64,000 nucleotides of DNA from Phenylobacterium sp. (GTDB taxonomy: Bacteria > Pseudomonadota > Alphaproteobacteria > Caulobacterales > Caulobacteraceae): contig NZ_JADCBG010000110.1 in assembly GCF_020253645.1 (NCBI RefSeq), positions 33,300 to 97,299 on the forward strand, in the 5' to 3' direction. A program made the translations under genes and the position numbers. Positions 31,263 to 40,023 of the stretch are shown here, one piece after another (the first letter of the stretch is position 1; each line of letters opens with the position of its first letter). Below the pieces are notes generated by a model. That model ran no database searches, was not told the DNA's origin, and saw only the letters and a program-made list of their open reading frames with translations.

Positions 31263-31600
31263 GACGAAAGCTCCAGCACGGGAACCCCGTCCCCGCCCAG
31301 GGGGGCGGACATCACCCGGCGCACGACCGCGGCGCGCAGGTCGCCGTAGAGGTGCGGAAAGAGGTCGCCGCCCCGGGAGGGTTCCCAGCGGAGGTCCTCG
31401 CCGAGGTCGTCGCCCTCCACCTCGAGGACCACCAGGTCCGGCTGGCCCTTGAAGTGACGGGCGGCGGTCTCACCCGCCTGGGCGGCCGTGGAGAAATGGA
31501 TGAACCCGTCCGCCAGATCCACCTCCGAGCCGGTGAACCGCCCGGCCGAGAGGGCGGACTCCCACGCCGACCTGGGCAGGATCTTGTAGATCAGGGTCAT
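31259..31600 (-). CDS. DUF952 family protein
   Basis: 113-residue protein. Family signatures are LIYKILPRSAWESA, the central DLADGFIHFSTAAQAGETA, and the late GGDLFPHLYGDLRAAVV. ATG at 31600 overlaps the stop of the sixA-like gene, and its own stop overlaps the pyrD start. The biochemical role of the family is not established. Its place in a tight operon suggests constitutive housekeeping-type expression. Confidence 0.9.
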   Translation of the reverse strand: MTLIYKILPRSAWESALSAGRFTGSEVDLADGFIHFSTAAQAGETAARHFKGQPDLVVLEVEGDDLGEDLRWEPSRGGDLFPHLYGDLRAAVVRRVMSAPLGGDGVPVLELSS

Positions 31601-32091
31601 CCAAGCGGATCCGGCTGGAAGAAGCCGTCGAAGGCCGGGCGGCCCTGGGCGTCGAAGGCGAAGGCGACAGCCGCTGACGTCGGAAAGCCGGCCCGGATCC
31701 TCGTCAGGGTGGAGGCGGGGCCGGCCGCCCCCGCCATCAGGGTCTCGGCGTACTCCTGCAGGCCCGGATTGTGCCCGATGAGGAGAACGACCCCCGGGCC
31801 GCCCGCCTCCCGGACGATGCGCTGCATCTCGGACTCCTCGGCCAGGTAGAGCCGATCCTCGAAGCGGACCTCGCAGCCGGGCAGGAGGCCGCTCATGGCG
31901 GCCCAGGTTTCGCGCGTGCGGACGGCGGCGGAGACCAGGGCGAGGTCCGGGATCAGGCCGACGTCGACGAGGGCCGAGGCGACGGCGGCGCTGGCCTCGC
32001 GGCCCCTGGCGGTGAGCCTGCGCCCGAAGTCGCCCCCCGTCTCCGAGCCCGCCTCGGCCTCCCCGTGCCGGAGGAGAATCAGCCTGTCCAT
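31597..32091 (-). CDS. SixA-like histidine phosphatase family protein
   Basis: 164 residues with the phosphoglycerate-mutase-like start [14 protein letters not shown] (RHGE catalytic histidine), then [29 protein letters not shown] and the second histidine in [14 protein letters not shown]. This matches SixA, a phosphohistidine phosphatase that acts on HPt domains and phosphotransfer proteins. It is the first gene of an operon of four (sixA-like, DUF952, pyrD, histidine kinase) and is divergent from metX. GGAG lies 5 bases before ATG at 32091. Confidence 0.9.
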   Translation of the reverse strand: MDRLILLRHGEAEAGSETGGDFGRRLTARGREASAAVASALVDVGLIPDLALVSAAVRTRETWAAMSGLLPGCEVRFEDRLYLAEESEMQRIVREAGGPGVVLLIGHNPGLQEYAETLMAGAAGPASTLTRIRAGFPTSAAVAFAFDAQGRPAFDGFFQPDPLG

Positions 32092-32186
32092 GCCCGCTCC
32101 AAATCCCTTGCGGCCTGTTCATAGCCGCACCGTCGCCCCGTGCGAAGCGGTTGACAGCGAAACGGACAGACGGTCCAAGCGGGCCG

Positions 32187-33344
32187 ATGAAGGCTCTCTT
32201 GTCGGCACATGACGGAATCGAGTCCGGCGGCGGCGTCTGGCGGTTCTCCGCCGACCAGCCGCTCCGGCTGGATTCGGGCGCGGCCCTGTCGCCCCTCGAG
32301 GTGGCCTACCGCACCTATGGCCGGCTCAACGCCGACCGCTCCAACGCGGTCCTGGTGATGCACGCCCTGACCGGCGACCAGTACCTGGCCTCGACGCACC
32401 CGGTGACGGGCAAGCCGGGCTGGTGGACCCGGATGGTCGGACGCGGCCTGCCCCTCGACCCCGACCGGTTTTTCATCATCTGCGCCAATGTCCTGGGCGG
32501 CTGCATGGGCACGACGGGCCCCGGCTCCAGCGATCCTGCGACCGGTGCGCCCTGGGGCCTGTCCTTCCCGGTCATCACCATCGCCGACATGGTCCGGGCC
32601 CAGGCCATGCTGGTGGAGGCCCTGGGGATCGAGACCCTGTTCGCCGTGGTGGGCGCCTCCATGGGCGGCATGCAGGCCCTGCAGTGGGCGGCGGACTATC
32701 CCGAGCGAATCTTCTCGGCGGTCTGCATCGCCGGCGCGGCCCGGCACTCGGCCCAGAACATCGCCTTCCACGAGGTGGGCCGGGCGGCGATCATGGCCGA
32801 CCCCGACTGGCGCGGCGGGGCGTACGAGGCGGCGGGTGTGCGGCCGGAGAAGGGTCTGGCCGTGGCGCGCATGGCCGCCCACATCACCTACCTGTCCGAG
32901 GCGGCCCTGCAGCGGAAGTTCGGCCGCGAGCTGCAGCGCGACGGCCTGTCCTGGGGCTTCGAGACCGACTTCCAGGTGGAGAGCTACCTGCGTCATCAGG
33001 GGGCCAGCTTCGTCGACCGGTTCGACGCCAACTCCTATCTCTACATCACCCGGGCCCTGGACTATTTCGACCTCGCCGCGGCCTATGACGGCCAGCTGGC
33101 GGGGGCCTTCGCCCGGGCGCGGGACGTCAGGTTCTGCGTCCTGTCCTTCTCGTCGGACTGGCTCTACTCCACCGCCGAGAGCCGGCACGTGGTGCGGGCC
33201 CTCAACGCCGCCGGTTGCCGGGCCAGCTTCGTCGAGATCGAGACCGACAAGGGCCATGACGCCATCTTCCTGGATGAACCCGCCCTGGACTCGGCCCTGC
33301 GCGGCTTCCTGGCCTCCGCCGCCGAGAAGCGGGGCCTGTCGTGA
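32187..33344 (+). CDS. metX: homoserine O-acetyltransferase
   Basis: Acyltransferase that activates homoserine for methionine synthesis. From ATG at 32187 it is 385 residues. It has an alpha/beta fold with [14 protein letters not shown] (oxyanion region), [26 protein letters not shown], the nucleophile [15 protein letters not shown], the acid in [10 protein letters not shown] and the histidine in [11 protein letters not shown]. The in-frame TTG at 32151 is the alternative start and belongs to a TTGACA-like box, so I prefer the ATG. Its stop overlaps the metW start (GTGA). I looked for a SAM riboswitch in the 95-base upstream region and saw none. Confidence 0.95.
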   Translation: MKALLSAHDGIESGGGVWRFSADQPLRLDSGAALSPLEVAYRTYGRLNADRSNAVLVMHALTGDQYLASTHPVTGKPGWWTRMVGRGLPLDPDRFFIICANVLGGCMGTTGPGSSDPATGAPWGLSFPVITIADMVRAQAMLVEALGIETLFAVVGASMGGMQALQWAADYPERIFSAVCIAGAARHSAQNIAFHEVGRAAIMADPDWRGGAYEAAGVRPEKGLAVARMAAHITYLSEAALQRKFGRELQRDGLSWGFETDFQVESYLRHQGASFVDRFDANSYLYITRALDYFDLAAAYDGQLAGAFARARDVRFCVLSFSSDWLYSTAESRHVVRALNAAGCRASFVEIETDKGHDAIFLDEPALDSALRGFLASAAEKRGLS

Positions 33345-33952
33345 GCGGCGGGATGCGCGAGGACTTCCGCGAGATCCTGCGCCTGACCCCCGCCGGCGCG
33401 CGGGTGCTGGACGTCGGCTGCGGCGAGGGCGACCTTCTGGACCTCCTGACCCGGGAGCGGGGGGTCGACGGCCAGGGTCTGGAGATTTCCGCCGACGGCG
33501 TATCGGCCTGCCTGGCCAGGGGCCTGGCCGTGGTTCAGGGCGACGCCGACCGCGATCTCGACAGTTTTCCCACCCGGGCCTTCGACATGGCCATCCTGTC
33601 CAAGACCCTTCAGCAGATGCGCGACCCCCGGCACGTGGTGTCGGAACTGCTGCGCATCGCCGACCGGGCGGTCGTCAGCTTTCCCAACTTTGGCCACTGG
33701 CGGGTGCGCTGGGCCCTGCTGGCCCGCGGCCGTATGCCCGAGACCCGCGCCCTGCCCAACCCCTGGTGGTCGACGCCGAACATCCACCTGTGCACCCTGC
33801 ATGACTTCCTGGCCCTCACCGATGACCTGGGGCTGAGGATCGAGTCCTGCGCCGCCCTGTCCGGCGGCCGTCCCGCCCGGCCCATTGATCCGCGCTCGAT
33901 GCTGGAGAACTGGCGCGCCGAGGCGGCTCTGTTCGTCCTGCGGCGGGGTTAG
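33341..33952 (+). CDS. metW: methionine biosynthesis protein MetW
   Basis: 203-residue SAM-dependent methyltransferase-fold protein that accompanies MetX in many proteobacteria and is thought to support its activity. The motif I is [15 protein letters not shown]; later family segments are [28 protein letters not shown] and [17 protein letters not shown]. The GTG start at 33341 overlaps the metX stop by four bases, a coupled pair. Length and order are typical. Confidence 0.95.
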   Translation: MSGGMREDFREILRLTPAGARVLDVGCGEGDLLDLLTRERGVDGQGLEISADGVSACLARGLAVVQGDADRDLDSFPTRAFDMAILSKTLQQMRDPRHVVSELLRIADRAVVSFPNFGHWRVRWALLARGRMPETRALPNPWWSTPNIHLCTLHDFLALTDDLGLRIESCAALSGGRPARPIDPRSMLENWRAEAALFVLRRG

Positions 33953-34074
33953 GGCGCCTGGCCCGCTGCGGCGGCCCGGCCGGCGGGCGCGACGTCCGGC
34001 CGGGATGCGCTGGGCCTTGATCTGGCCTAGAGTCTCCCTGACCCGGGTCGGTCCGGGGCTGGGAGGAACCCGTC

Positions 34075-34650
34075 ATGTCCGCCGTTTCCCGGATTGCAGC
34101 CGCCTGCCTGGCTGTCGCCGCCTTCATCGCCGCGGGCCCTCCGGCCAGCGCGCTTCCGTCAGGTGACGCCGGAAGCCAGGTCCCGGGCTATCCGGACGTG
34201 ATCGCCGAGTACATCCAGGTCCCCGGCGGCAAGGCCCCCGGCACGCCCGCCGCCCTCAGGACCGGAAAGGACCGGGTCGATACCGACGCCAGCGGCCTGA
34301 TCGGGGCCATCGCCGCCGTGCCCGTCTATGTGGTGCGCCAGGGCTTCATCCAGGGGGTGTCCGGCAACCCCTTCCCGGGGGTGAAGGACTATGCCGAGGT
34401 CAACAAGACCGGGACCTCGCAGACGCCGGAGGCGAAAACCATCAGCCCCCTCGACCCCGCCATCAGTGCGGCGATCTGCTTCCACACTGATTTCGTGGGC
34501 GCCGATGATTCCCGGGCGGGACAGGGGCGGCCCGGCGAGCCCGGCGTCTCCGCCGTCTCGGGGACCCTCGTGGACTGGGTCCTGAAGCGGGCGAGGGGCC
34601 TCGCAGACACGCCGTCGTCGGCCAGCCTCGGGGTGAGGGCGCGGTATTGA
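34075..34650 (+). CDS. hypothetical exported protein
   Basis: 191 residues, not recognised. A clear signal peptide (about residues 1-26, IAAACLAVAAFIAAGPPASA) is followed by a mature part with no cysteines paired and little hydrophobicity apart from GLIGAIAAVPVYVVRQGFIQ. The C-terminal half is rich in Gly, Pro and Ser. GGGAGGA lies 8 bases before ATG at 34075. Its stop overlaps the TTG start of the nucleotidyltransferase gene, so the two may be expressed together, though no functional link is apparent. Confidence 0.7.
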   Translation: MSAVSRIAAACLAVAAFIAAGPPASALPSGDAGSQVPGYPDVIAEYIQVPGGKAPGTPAALRTGKDRVDTDASGLIGAIAAVPVYVVRQGFIQGVSGNPFPGVKDYAEVNKTGTSQTPEAKTISPLDPAISAAICFHTDFVGADDSRAGQGRPGEPGVSAVSGTLVDWVLKRARGLADTPSSASLGVRARY

Positions 34651-35333
34651 GCGGAGCGCCGCGGCGGGCCATCGACAGGGCGGAGGCTGCGCTCGCGCGT
34701 GTGGACGCCCTGGGCCGGGGCCACGTCAGCGCCGCCATCCTGGTGGGGTCGGCTGTGCTCGGCGACTGGCGCGAGGACCGGAGCGACATCGACCTGCTTC
34801 TGGTGTCGGACTCGCCGCTCGCGCCGGCGATCCGGGGACTCTGGCGGCGGGCCGCCCGGGCGGACGTGATCATCGCCGAGACTGGCCGCCCCGCCTGGGG
34901 CGACCTTGGACTCGCCGTCGCGCTGAAGACCGCCGCCCAGACCGGCCATGTGCTGCGCGGCGCGGCCCCGCCTGCGCCGGACGACGGGGAACTCGCCACC
35001 CTGCTCGAGGCCAATCTCGGGGCGTACTGGAAACCCTGGCTGGATAGGGCGAGGGGCCGCGGGCTTGGCGGGCCGACCGCCGCCATGTTTACGCCCTTCG
35101 GCGCCGTCTGGGTCCTGGGCGGGATCGGGCGCTTCCGCTCGACGCTTGCCGACGGTCGCATCATTTCCAAGCGCGAGGCCCTCAACAGGGCCCTCGCCCG
35201 CCTTCCGGAACACCGGGCGGTACTGGACGAGGCCGTCCGGCTCCGGGACGGAGCGGCCCCCCGGATGGGGCGCCTCGAACGCCGACGGCGGGCCCTGGCC
35301 TGTGCAGACGCCCTCCTCGCCCGGCGCTGGTGA
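34647..35333 (+). CDS. nucleotidyltransferase, AadA-like (DUF4111-type C-terminus)
   Basis: 228 residues. The N-terminal nucleotidyltransferase motif is AAILVGSAVLGDWREDRSDI followed by DLLLVS, matching GS-x(n)-D-x-D of the minimal and aminoglycoside-type enzymes. The helical C-terminus (AVWVLGGIGRFRSTLADGRI, then SKREALNRALARLPEHRAVL) resembles ANT(3'')/AadA proteins. The TTG start at 34647 overlaps the previous stop. GTG at the gene end overlaps the mutS region. Whether it modifies an aminoglycoside, another small molecule or a protein cannot be told from sequence alone. Confidence 0.8.
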   Translation: MSGAPRRAIDRAEAALARVDALGRGHVSAAILVGSAVLGDWREDRSDIDLLLVSDSPLAPAIRGLWRRAARADVIIAETGRPAWGDLGLAVALKTAAQTGHVLRGAAPPAPDDGELATLLEANLGAYWKPWLDRARGRGLGGPTAAMFTPFGAVWVLGGIGRFRSTLADGRIISKREALNRALARLPEHRAVLDEAVRLRDGAAPRMGRLERRRRALACADALLARRW

Positions 35334-35368
35334 CGGGGACCCGGCCGGCGGCTAGTTTACCCACCGAA

Positions 35369-38062
35369 ATGAACGCTCCCGTCCCGCCCCAGGTCGATTC
35401 GGCCGGCGCCACGCCGGTCATGGCCCAGTTCTTCGAGGTCAAGGCGCGGCAGCCCGACGCCCTGGTCTTCTTCCGCATGGGCGATTTCTACGAACTCTTC
35501 TTCGAGGACGCCCGCCAGGCGGCGGCGGCCCTCGGCATCGCCCTCACCGCCCGGGGCCAGCACGCCGGCGAGCCCATCCCCATGTGCGGCGTGCCGGTCC
35601 ACGCCGCCGAGGCCTATCTGTCCAAGCTGATCCGCGCCGGATTCAAGGTGGCCGTCTGCGAGCAGATGGAGGACCCTGCCGAGGCCAAGCGGCGGGGCTC
35701 CAAGGCCATCGTCCGGCGCGACATCGTCCGCGTCGTCACCCCCGGCACCCTGACCGAGGACGGCCTCCTGGACGCCCGGGGCGCCAACCGGCTGGCGGCT
35801 GTGGCGGTGCGGGCGGGGGCCGCGGCCATCGCCAGCGTCGAGCTGTCCACCGGCGAGGTGGAGGTCTGGGCGCCGGGCAAGGCGGCCCTGGCCTCGGCCC
35901 TCGCGGCCCTCGGTCCCTCCGAGATCCTGGTCCCGGACCGCCTGTTCGCGGACGAGGCGGTCAGCGTCGCCCTCAAGGCCGCCGGGGGCCTGGTCCAGCC
36001 CCTGCCCTCCGCCCTCGCCGAGCCGGGGGCCGCAGAGGCGCGGCTGAAGCGCCTCTACGGGGTGGAGACCCTGGACGGTTTCGGGCCCCTGTCGGGCGCG
36101 GAGGTCTCGGCCCTGGGACTGATCGCCGCCCACCTGGAGACGACCCAGGCCGGCCGCACCCCGTCCCTCGCCCCGCCCCGGCGGGCCGGCGAGGCGGACG
36201 TCATGGCCATCGACCCCGCCACCCGGGCCAGCCTTGAGATCGAGCGCAGCCTGTCGGGCGGGCGTGAAGGCTCCCTGCTGGCGGCCATCGACCGGACGGT
36301 CACGGCGCCCGGCGCCCGGCTCCTGGCGTCACGCCTCGCCCGCCCCCTGCTGGACCCGGACCGGATCAATGCGCGGCTCGACGCCATCGACTGGCTGAGG
36401 GAGCGACGGGACCTTCGCCGGCGCTTGCGCGAGGTCCTCAAGGGACAGGGCGACATGGCCCGCGCCCTGTCGCGCCTGGCCCTCGGGCGGGGCGGCCCCC
36501 GGGACCTCGGAACCCTGCGGGACGGGCTCGCAGGCGGCGCGGGCCTGATGGACCTCTTCGGCGCCGGGGCGGGGCCCCTCGAGGCGCCGCCGCCGCCGGA
36601 GCTGTCCGGGAGCCTCGCCGCCCTCGACCTGTCGCGGAATCCCGGGCTGGCCGACCTGCAGGCCAGCCTGTCGGCGGGCCTCGGGCCGGACCTGCCCCTG
36701 CAGGCCCGCGACGGGGGCTTCGTCGCCCCCGGGATCCGGCCGGAGCTGGACGAGGCGCGCCGGCTTCGCGATGACAGCCGGCGGGTCATCCTGTCCCTGG
36801 AGGCGGAGCTGGCCGCCGAGAGCGGCGTGGCCCTGAAGATCCGGCACAACGGGGTCCTGGGCTATTTCATCGAGGCGACGGCCAAGGCCGCCGAGCCCCT
36901 TCTTCGGGCGCCCCTGAACGCCACCTTCATCCACCGCCAGACCCTCGCCAGCCAGATGCGGTTCACCACCGTCGCCCTGGCCGAGCTGGACGCCCGGATC
37001 GCCCAGGCCGGCGAGCGGGCCCTGGCGATCGAGATCGCGGCCTTCGAAGCCTGGCGCGACCTGGTCTGCGCCGCCGGCGACAGCCTCCGCGAGGCCGCCG
37101 CGGCCTGCGCCCGGCTTGACGTCGCCGCCGCCCTAGCGGAATGGGCGGAGGAGGCCGACGCCGTCCGGCCGGAGCTGGACCGCGGCGTGACCCTCGAGGC
37201 GGAGGGCGCACGGCATCCGGTGGTCGAGGCGGCGGTGCGCCGGGCGGGCGGGGCCTTCACGCCCAATGATTGCCGGTTGGACGGCCAGGCGGTCTCGGCC
37301 CCCCGGCTGGCCATCGTCACGGGCCCGAACATGGCCGGCAAGTCGACCTTCCTGCGTCAGAACGCCCTGCTGGCCGTCCTCGCCCAGGCCGGTTGCCCCG
37401 TTCCCGCCCGGCGCCTGAGGCTGGGCGTCGTCGACCGGCTGTTCAGCCGGGTCGGGGCGGGGGACGATCTCGCCCGCGGCCGCTCGACCTTCATGGCCGA
37501 GATGGTCGAGACCGCCGCCATCCTGACCCAGGCGACGCCCCGTTCCCTGGTGATCCTCGACGAGATCGGCCGCGGCACGGCGACCTGGGATGGCCTGGCC
37601 ATCGCGTGGGCCTGCGCCGAGGCTCTGCACGGGACCAATCGCTGCCGGGGCCTGTTCGCCACCCACTACCATGAGCTGGCCGAGCTCGAGCGCCGGCTGC
37701 CGGGCGTCGCCAACCTCTCGCTGCGCGCCCGGGAATGGAACGGCGAGCTGGTCTTCCTGCACGAGGCCGCCCCCGGCCCGGCGGACCGGTCCTACGGGGT
37801 CCAGGTGGCGCGCCTCGCCGGCGTGCCGGCCGCGGTGGTGGCGCGCGCTCATGAGGTCCTGACCCGACTGGAGCGGGAGGCGGGCGTCCCCGCGCAACTG
37901 GGGGACCTGCCCCTGTTCTCGGGGGCGTCGGCTGGAATGGGGGAGACCCTTGCGGCCTCGCCCCTGCAGGACGCGCTCTCCGACATGGACCCGGACAGCA
38001 TGAGCCCGCGCGAGGCCCTTGAGGCCCTTTACCGGCTGAAGGGCCTTTCGAAGGGCGGCTAG
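35369..38062 (+). CDS. mutS: DNA mismatch repair protein MutS
   Basis: Mismatch recognition ATPase. From ATG at 35369 it is 897 residues. The N-terminal mismatch-binding motif is DALVFFRMGDFYELFFEDA with the FxE element. GVPVHAAEAYLSKLI, TPGTLTED and the lever/clamp regions follow. The ATPase has VTGPNMAGKSTFLRQ at about 650, then AGDDLARGRSTFMAEM, LDEIGRGTATWDG and FATHYHEL. A C-terminal helical segment (SPREALEALYRLK) resembles the tetramerisation tail. An earlier GTG at 35330 overlaps the preceding stop and is possible, but the ATG better matches the conserved start. It ends 4 bases into the convergent corA. Confidence 0.97.
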   Translation: MNAPVPPQVDSAGATPVMAQFFEVKARQPDALVFFRMGDFYELFFEDARQAAAALGIALTARGQHAGEPIPMCGVPVHAAEAYLSKLIRAGFKVAVCEQMEDPAEAKRRGSKAIVRRDIVRVVTPGTLTEDGLLDARGANRLAAVAVRAGAAAIASVELSTGEVEVWAPGKAALASALAALGPSEILVPDRLFADEAVSVALKAAGGLVQPLPSALAEPGAAEARLKRLYGVETLDGFGPLSGAEVSALGLIAAHLETTQAGRTPSLAPPRRAGEADVMAIDPATRASLEIERSLSGGREGSLLAAIDRTVTAPGARLLASRLARPLLDPDRINARLDAIDWLRERRDLRRRLREVLKGQGDMARALSRLALGRGGPRDLGTLRDGLAGGAGLMDLFGAGAGPLEAPPPPELSGSLAALDLSRNPGLADLQASLSAGLGPDLPLQARDGGFVAPGIRPELDEARRLRDDSRRVILSLEAELAAESGVALKIRHNGVLGYFIEATAKAAEPLLRAPLNATFIHRQTLASQMRFTTVALAELDARIAQAGERALAIEIAAFEAWRDLVCAAGDSLREAAAACARLDVAAALAEWAEEADAVRPELDRGVTLEAEGARHPVVEAAVRRAGGAFTPNDCRLDGQAVSAPRLAIVTGPNMAGKSTFLRQNALLAVLAQAGCPVPARRLRLGVVDRLFSRVGAGDDLARGRSTFMAEMVETAAILTQATPRSLVILDEIGRGTATWDGLAIAWACAEALHGTNRCRGLFATHYHELAELERRLPGVANLSLRAREWNGELVFLHEAAPGPADRSYGVQVARLAGVPAAVVARAHEVLTRLEREAGVPAQLGDLPLFSGASAGMGETLAASPLQDALSDMDPDSMSPREALEALYRLKGLSKGG

Positions 38063-39027
38063 AACCAGCCCTTGCGGCGGAACCAGAGCAGGGGCGCCAC
38101 CCCGCTCACCACCATCAGGCCCAGGGCCAGGGGATAGCCCCAGGGCCAGGTCAGCTCGGGCATGATCTCGAAGTTCATGCCGTAGATGGCGCCGATGAGG
38201 GTGGGCGGCATCAGGAGGACGGTGAAGACCGAGAAGGTCTTGATGCCGATGTTCTGCTCGATGTTGATCAGGCCGAGGGCGGCGTCGAGCAGGAAGGAGA
38301 TGTGGGCCGACTGGGCGGACGCGTGCTCCGTCAGGGACTGGATGTCCTGCTGGACCGAGACGAGGTGCGCCTGGGCCGAGGGCTTTCCGGCGATCTCCGG
38401 GGCGAGGGCGGCGAAGCTGGCCAGGCGGGCGAGGCTGGCCAGGCTGGTGCGGGCCAGGGCCGCCAGGGACTGCGTTCGGGCGAGGTTGGTAAGCAGGGGC
38501 TCGAAGGCCGCCCCCCGCGGCCGGTCGAAGATGGCGTTTGAGGCGGCCTGGACCCGCGCCGATCCGCGCTCAAGGACCTCGGCCAGCCGCTCGATCACCG
38601 CGTCGAGCAGGTCGAGAAAGAGGTCGGCGCCCGCCGCCTCTGCATAATCGGGCGCGCCCAGCCGCTGGGCGAACGCCGTGAAGGCCCGCAGAGGTTCATA
38701 GCGAAGGGTCAGCAGCCGGCCGTTGGCGAGGATGAAGGTGACGGGGGTGAGGACAGGATGTTCTTCCTCGCTGCGGCTCAGCAGGCTGGCGGTCATGAAG
38801 GTCGCCCCGCCTTCGATGTAGAGCCGGCTGGAGGGCTCGATCTGCGCCATTTCGCGGGAGGTGGGGAGGTTGAGGCGCAGGGCGCTCTCGACCACCGCCT
38901 CCTCATGGCGCTCAGGGCTTATCAGTTCGATCCAGACCACGTCCTCCGGCGCCTTCCAGTCGGCCGGAAGATCGAAGGCGTGCGCGGTGCGAAAGGTTCG
39001 CGCCCCGCGCGTCAGGAGATTGAGCAT
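38059..39027 (-). CDS. corA: CorA family magnesium/divalent cation transporter
   Basis: 322 residues with a large cytoplasmic N-terminal funnel and two C-terminal membrane helices: the first about FSVFTVLLMPPTLIGAIYG, leading into the universal pore signature YGMNFEIMPELTWPWGY, then a second helix and a basic tail RRKGWF. Mg2+ selectivity is inferred from the GMN motif. It is convergent with mutS, overlapping by four bases. Confidence 0.95.
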   Translation of the reverse strand: MLNLLTRGARTFRTAHAFDLPADWKAPEDVVWIELISPERHEEAVVESALRLNLPTSREMAQIEPSSRLYIEGGATFMTASLLSRSEEEHPVLTPVTFILANGRLLTLRYEPLRAFTAFAQRLGAPDYAEAAGADLFLDLLDAVIERLAEVLERGSARVQAASNAIFDRPRGAAFEPLLTNLARTQSLAALARTSLASLARLASFAALAPEIAGKPSAQAHLVSVQQDIQSLTEHASAQSAHISFLLDAALGLINIEQNIGIKTFSVFTVLLMPPTLIGAIYGMNFEIMPELTWPWGYPLALGLMVVSGVAPLLWFRRKGWF

Positions 39028-39064
39028 GCGAGGGTCCGAACGCTTTCCAGCGCCAGTCCCGGCG

Positions 39065-39736
39065 CTATCGCGGAGGCGGGGCGGTCACAGCCTGGATCAG
39101 GGCCGCAATCCGGTCGCCCGAATCCGCAGCCTGACCCAGGATGGACAGGGGCGAGGCGCCGGGGCGGATCGTCGACGCGACCTGGCTGGCGGCGCTCTGG
39201 GCGACGGTCAGGGCCGCGTTCTGGGCGGCGTTGAACTGGCTGGAAGCCATCTGGACGGCCTGGGCGTCCTGATGAATGAACCCATAGGTCGGATAGGACC
39301 TCGAGCCGATGTCGCGCACGGGATCGTACCAGACCTTCACCCGCGACCAGTCCCCCTGCGGAGAGACGTCAATCACGGTCACGTCGCGCTCGATCTGACC
39401 CCTTGCGCCGCCGATCCGGGACCAGTTCGCGTGGGTGATCTGGATCACACGGTCCGTCAGGACGCGGCTGACCACGGCGACATGCCCCAGGGACATGGAA
39501 CCGCTGGGCTTGAAGCACAGAACGGAGCCGGCCCGCGGCGCGGTCCCGGTTTCATACCGACCGGTCGCCTGACGCCACCAGGTGTGGGCGTCGCCGAAAA
39601 TCTGAATGCCGGAGATCAGGCGGGCGAAGGGCGCGCACTGCCAGTAGCGTTCCGCCAGGGCGCTGGACACGGGCGCAAGGGCCATGGCCCCCGCGACGAC
39701 GAGACCCAGAACCAGGTGAGCGACGCGCCTGAACAT
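39065..39736 (-). CDS. exported CHAP-domain protein (putative peptidoglycan amidase)
   Basis: About 223 residues. Numbered from ATG at 39736, a signal peptide (VAHLVLGLVVAGAMALAPVS, cleavage near ALA) leads into a CHAP domain. The cysteine is in YWQCAPFARLI and the histidine in SLGHVAVVSRV, with the later asparagine in ITHANWSRIGG. A C-terminal tail of about 60 residues is Ala/Ser/Gln-rich. CHAP domains are cysteine peptidoglycan hydrolases or peptidases. The frame extends upstream to 39844 but without similarity, so I place the start at the signal peptide. A 14-bp palindrome lies 19 bases upstream. Confidence 0.85.
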   Translation of the reverse strand: MFRRVAHLVLGLVVAGAMALAPVSSALAERYWQCAPFARLISGIQIFGDAHTWWRQATGRYETGTAPRAGSVLCFKPSGSMSLGHVAVVSRVLTDRVIQITHANWSRIGGARGQIERDVTVIDVSPQGDWSRVKVWYDPVRDIGSRSYPTYGFIHQDAQAVQMASSQFNAAQNAALTVAQSAASQVASTIRPGASPLSILGQAADSGDRIAALIQAVTAPPPR

Positions 39737-39754
39737 CCCGCTGATTGCCCCTTC

Positions 39755-39768
39755 ACGTTTCGAAACGT
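39755..39768. promoter_or_regulatory. 14-bp perfect palindrome upstream of the CHAP gene
   Basis: ACGTTTCGAAACGT reads identically on both strands and lies 19 bases upstream of the CHAP-protein start. It is not parS-like (the core order differs from GTTTCACGTGAAAC), nor a LexA or CtrA site by consensus. Candidate regulator-binding site of unknown partner. Confidence 0.4.
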
Positions 39769-39840
39769 CACCTAACTCCTGCAGCCCGAATTGGCAAGTC
39801 CGCAGGAGAGTGCGGAGCGACGCCACAGTGCGAGCGCCAA

Positions 39841-39860
39841 TCAAGACCGGGCGGTCTTGA
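39841..39860. repeat. 20-bp palindrome at the left edge of an AT-rich island
   Basis: TCAAGACCG and CGGTCTTGA flank GG, so the whole 20 bases form a nearly perfect palindrome; as RNA it would be an 8-bp stem with a GGGC loop. It borders the shift from GC-rich to AT-rich DNA and is followed at once by AAGGA and an ATG. No T-run follows on the forward strand. Possible regulator site, terminator-like hairpin or element end. Confidence 0.5.
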
Positions 39861-39864
39861 AGGA

Positions 39865-40023
39865 ATGAACCAAATACAAATCTCCGTTATCGGCAAGTTA
39901 AAGGCTGGAAAATCTGATATAATCACAACGTCATTTGGATGTATTGGGGTTCGAATTTTATATATTCATCTGTGGTATCAAATCATTATCTCGATCGGCA
40001 ATTTTATTGATGGACCCAGGTAG
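39865..40023 (+). CDS. small reading frame with P-loop motif in AT-rich DNA, possibly a gene remnant
   Basis: 52-residue frame starting ATG at 39865 (MNQIQISVIGKLKAGKSDII). Residues 9-17 hold G-K-L-K-A-G-K-S, an exact GxxxxGKS P-loop preceded by a hydrophobic strand, reminiscent of the beginning of dynamin-like or other GTPases. After that it becomes hydrophobic (ILYIHLWYQIIISIGNF) and stops; the rest of a G domain is absent. Codon use is AT-rich, unlike every neighbour. AAGGA abuts the start codon too closely to be a good ribosome site. It may be a truncated foreign gene or a chance frame; it may not be translated. Confidence 0.35.
   Translation: MNQIQISVIGKLKAGKSDIITTSFGCIGVRILYIHLWYQIIISIGNFIDGPR

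Noticed and set aside
32092..32186. SAM riboswitch upstream of metX
   Set aside because: The 95-base divergent gap contains no recognisable SAM-II pseudoknot core and is short for sharing two promoters.
39755..39768. parS centromere site
   Set aside because: The palindrome ACGTTTCGAAACGT has a different core from the GTTTCACGTGAAAC consensus, and only one copy was seen.
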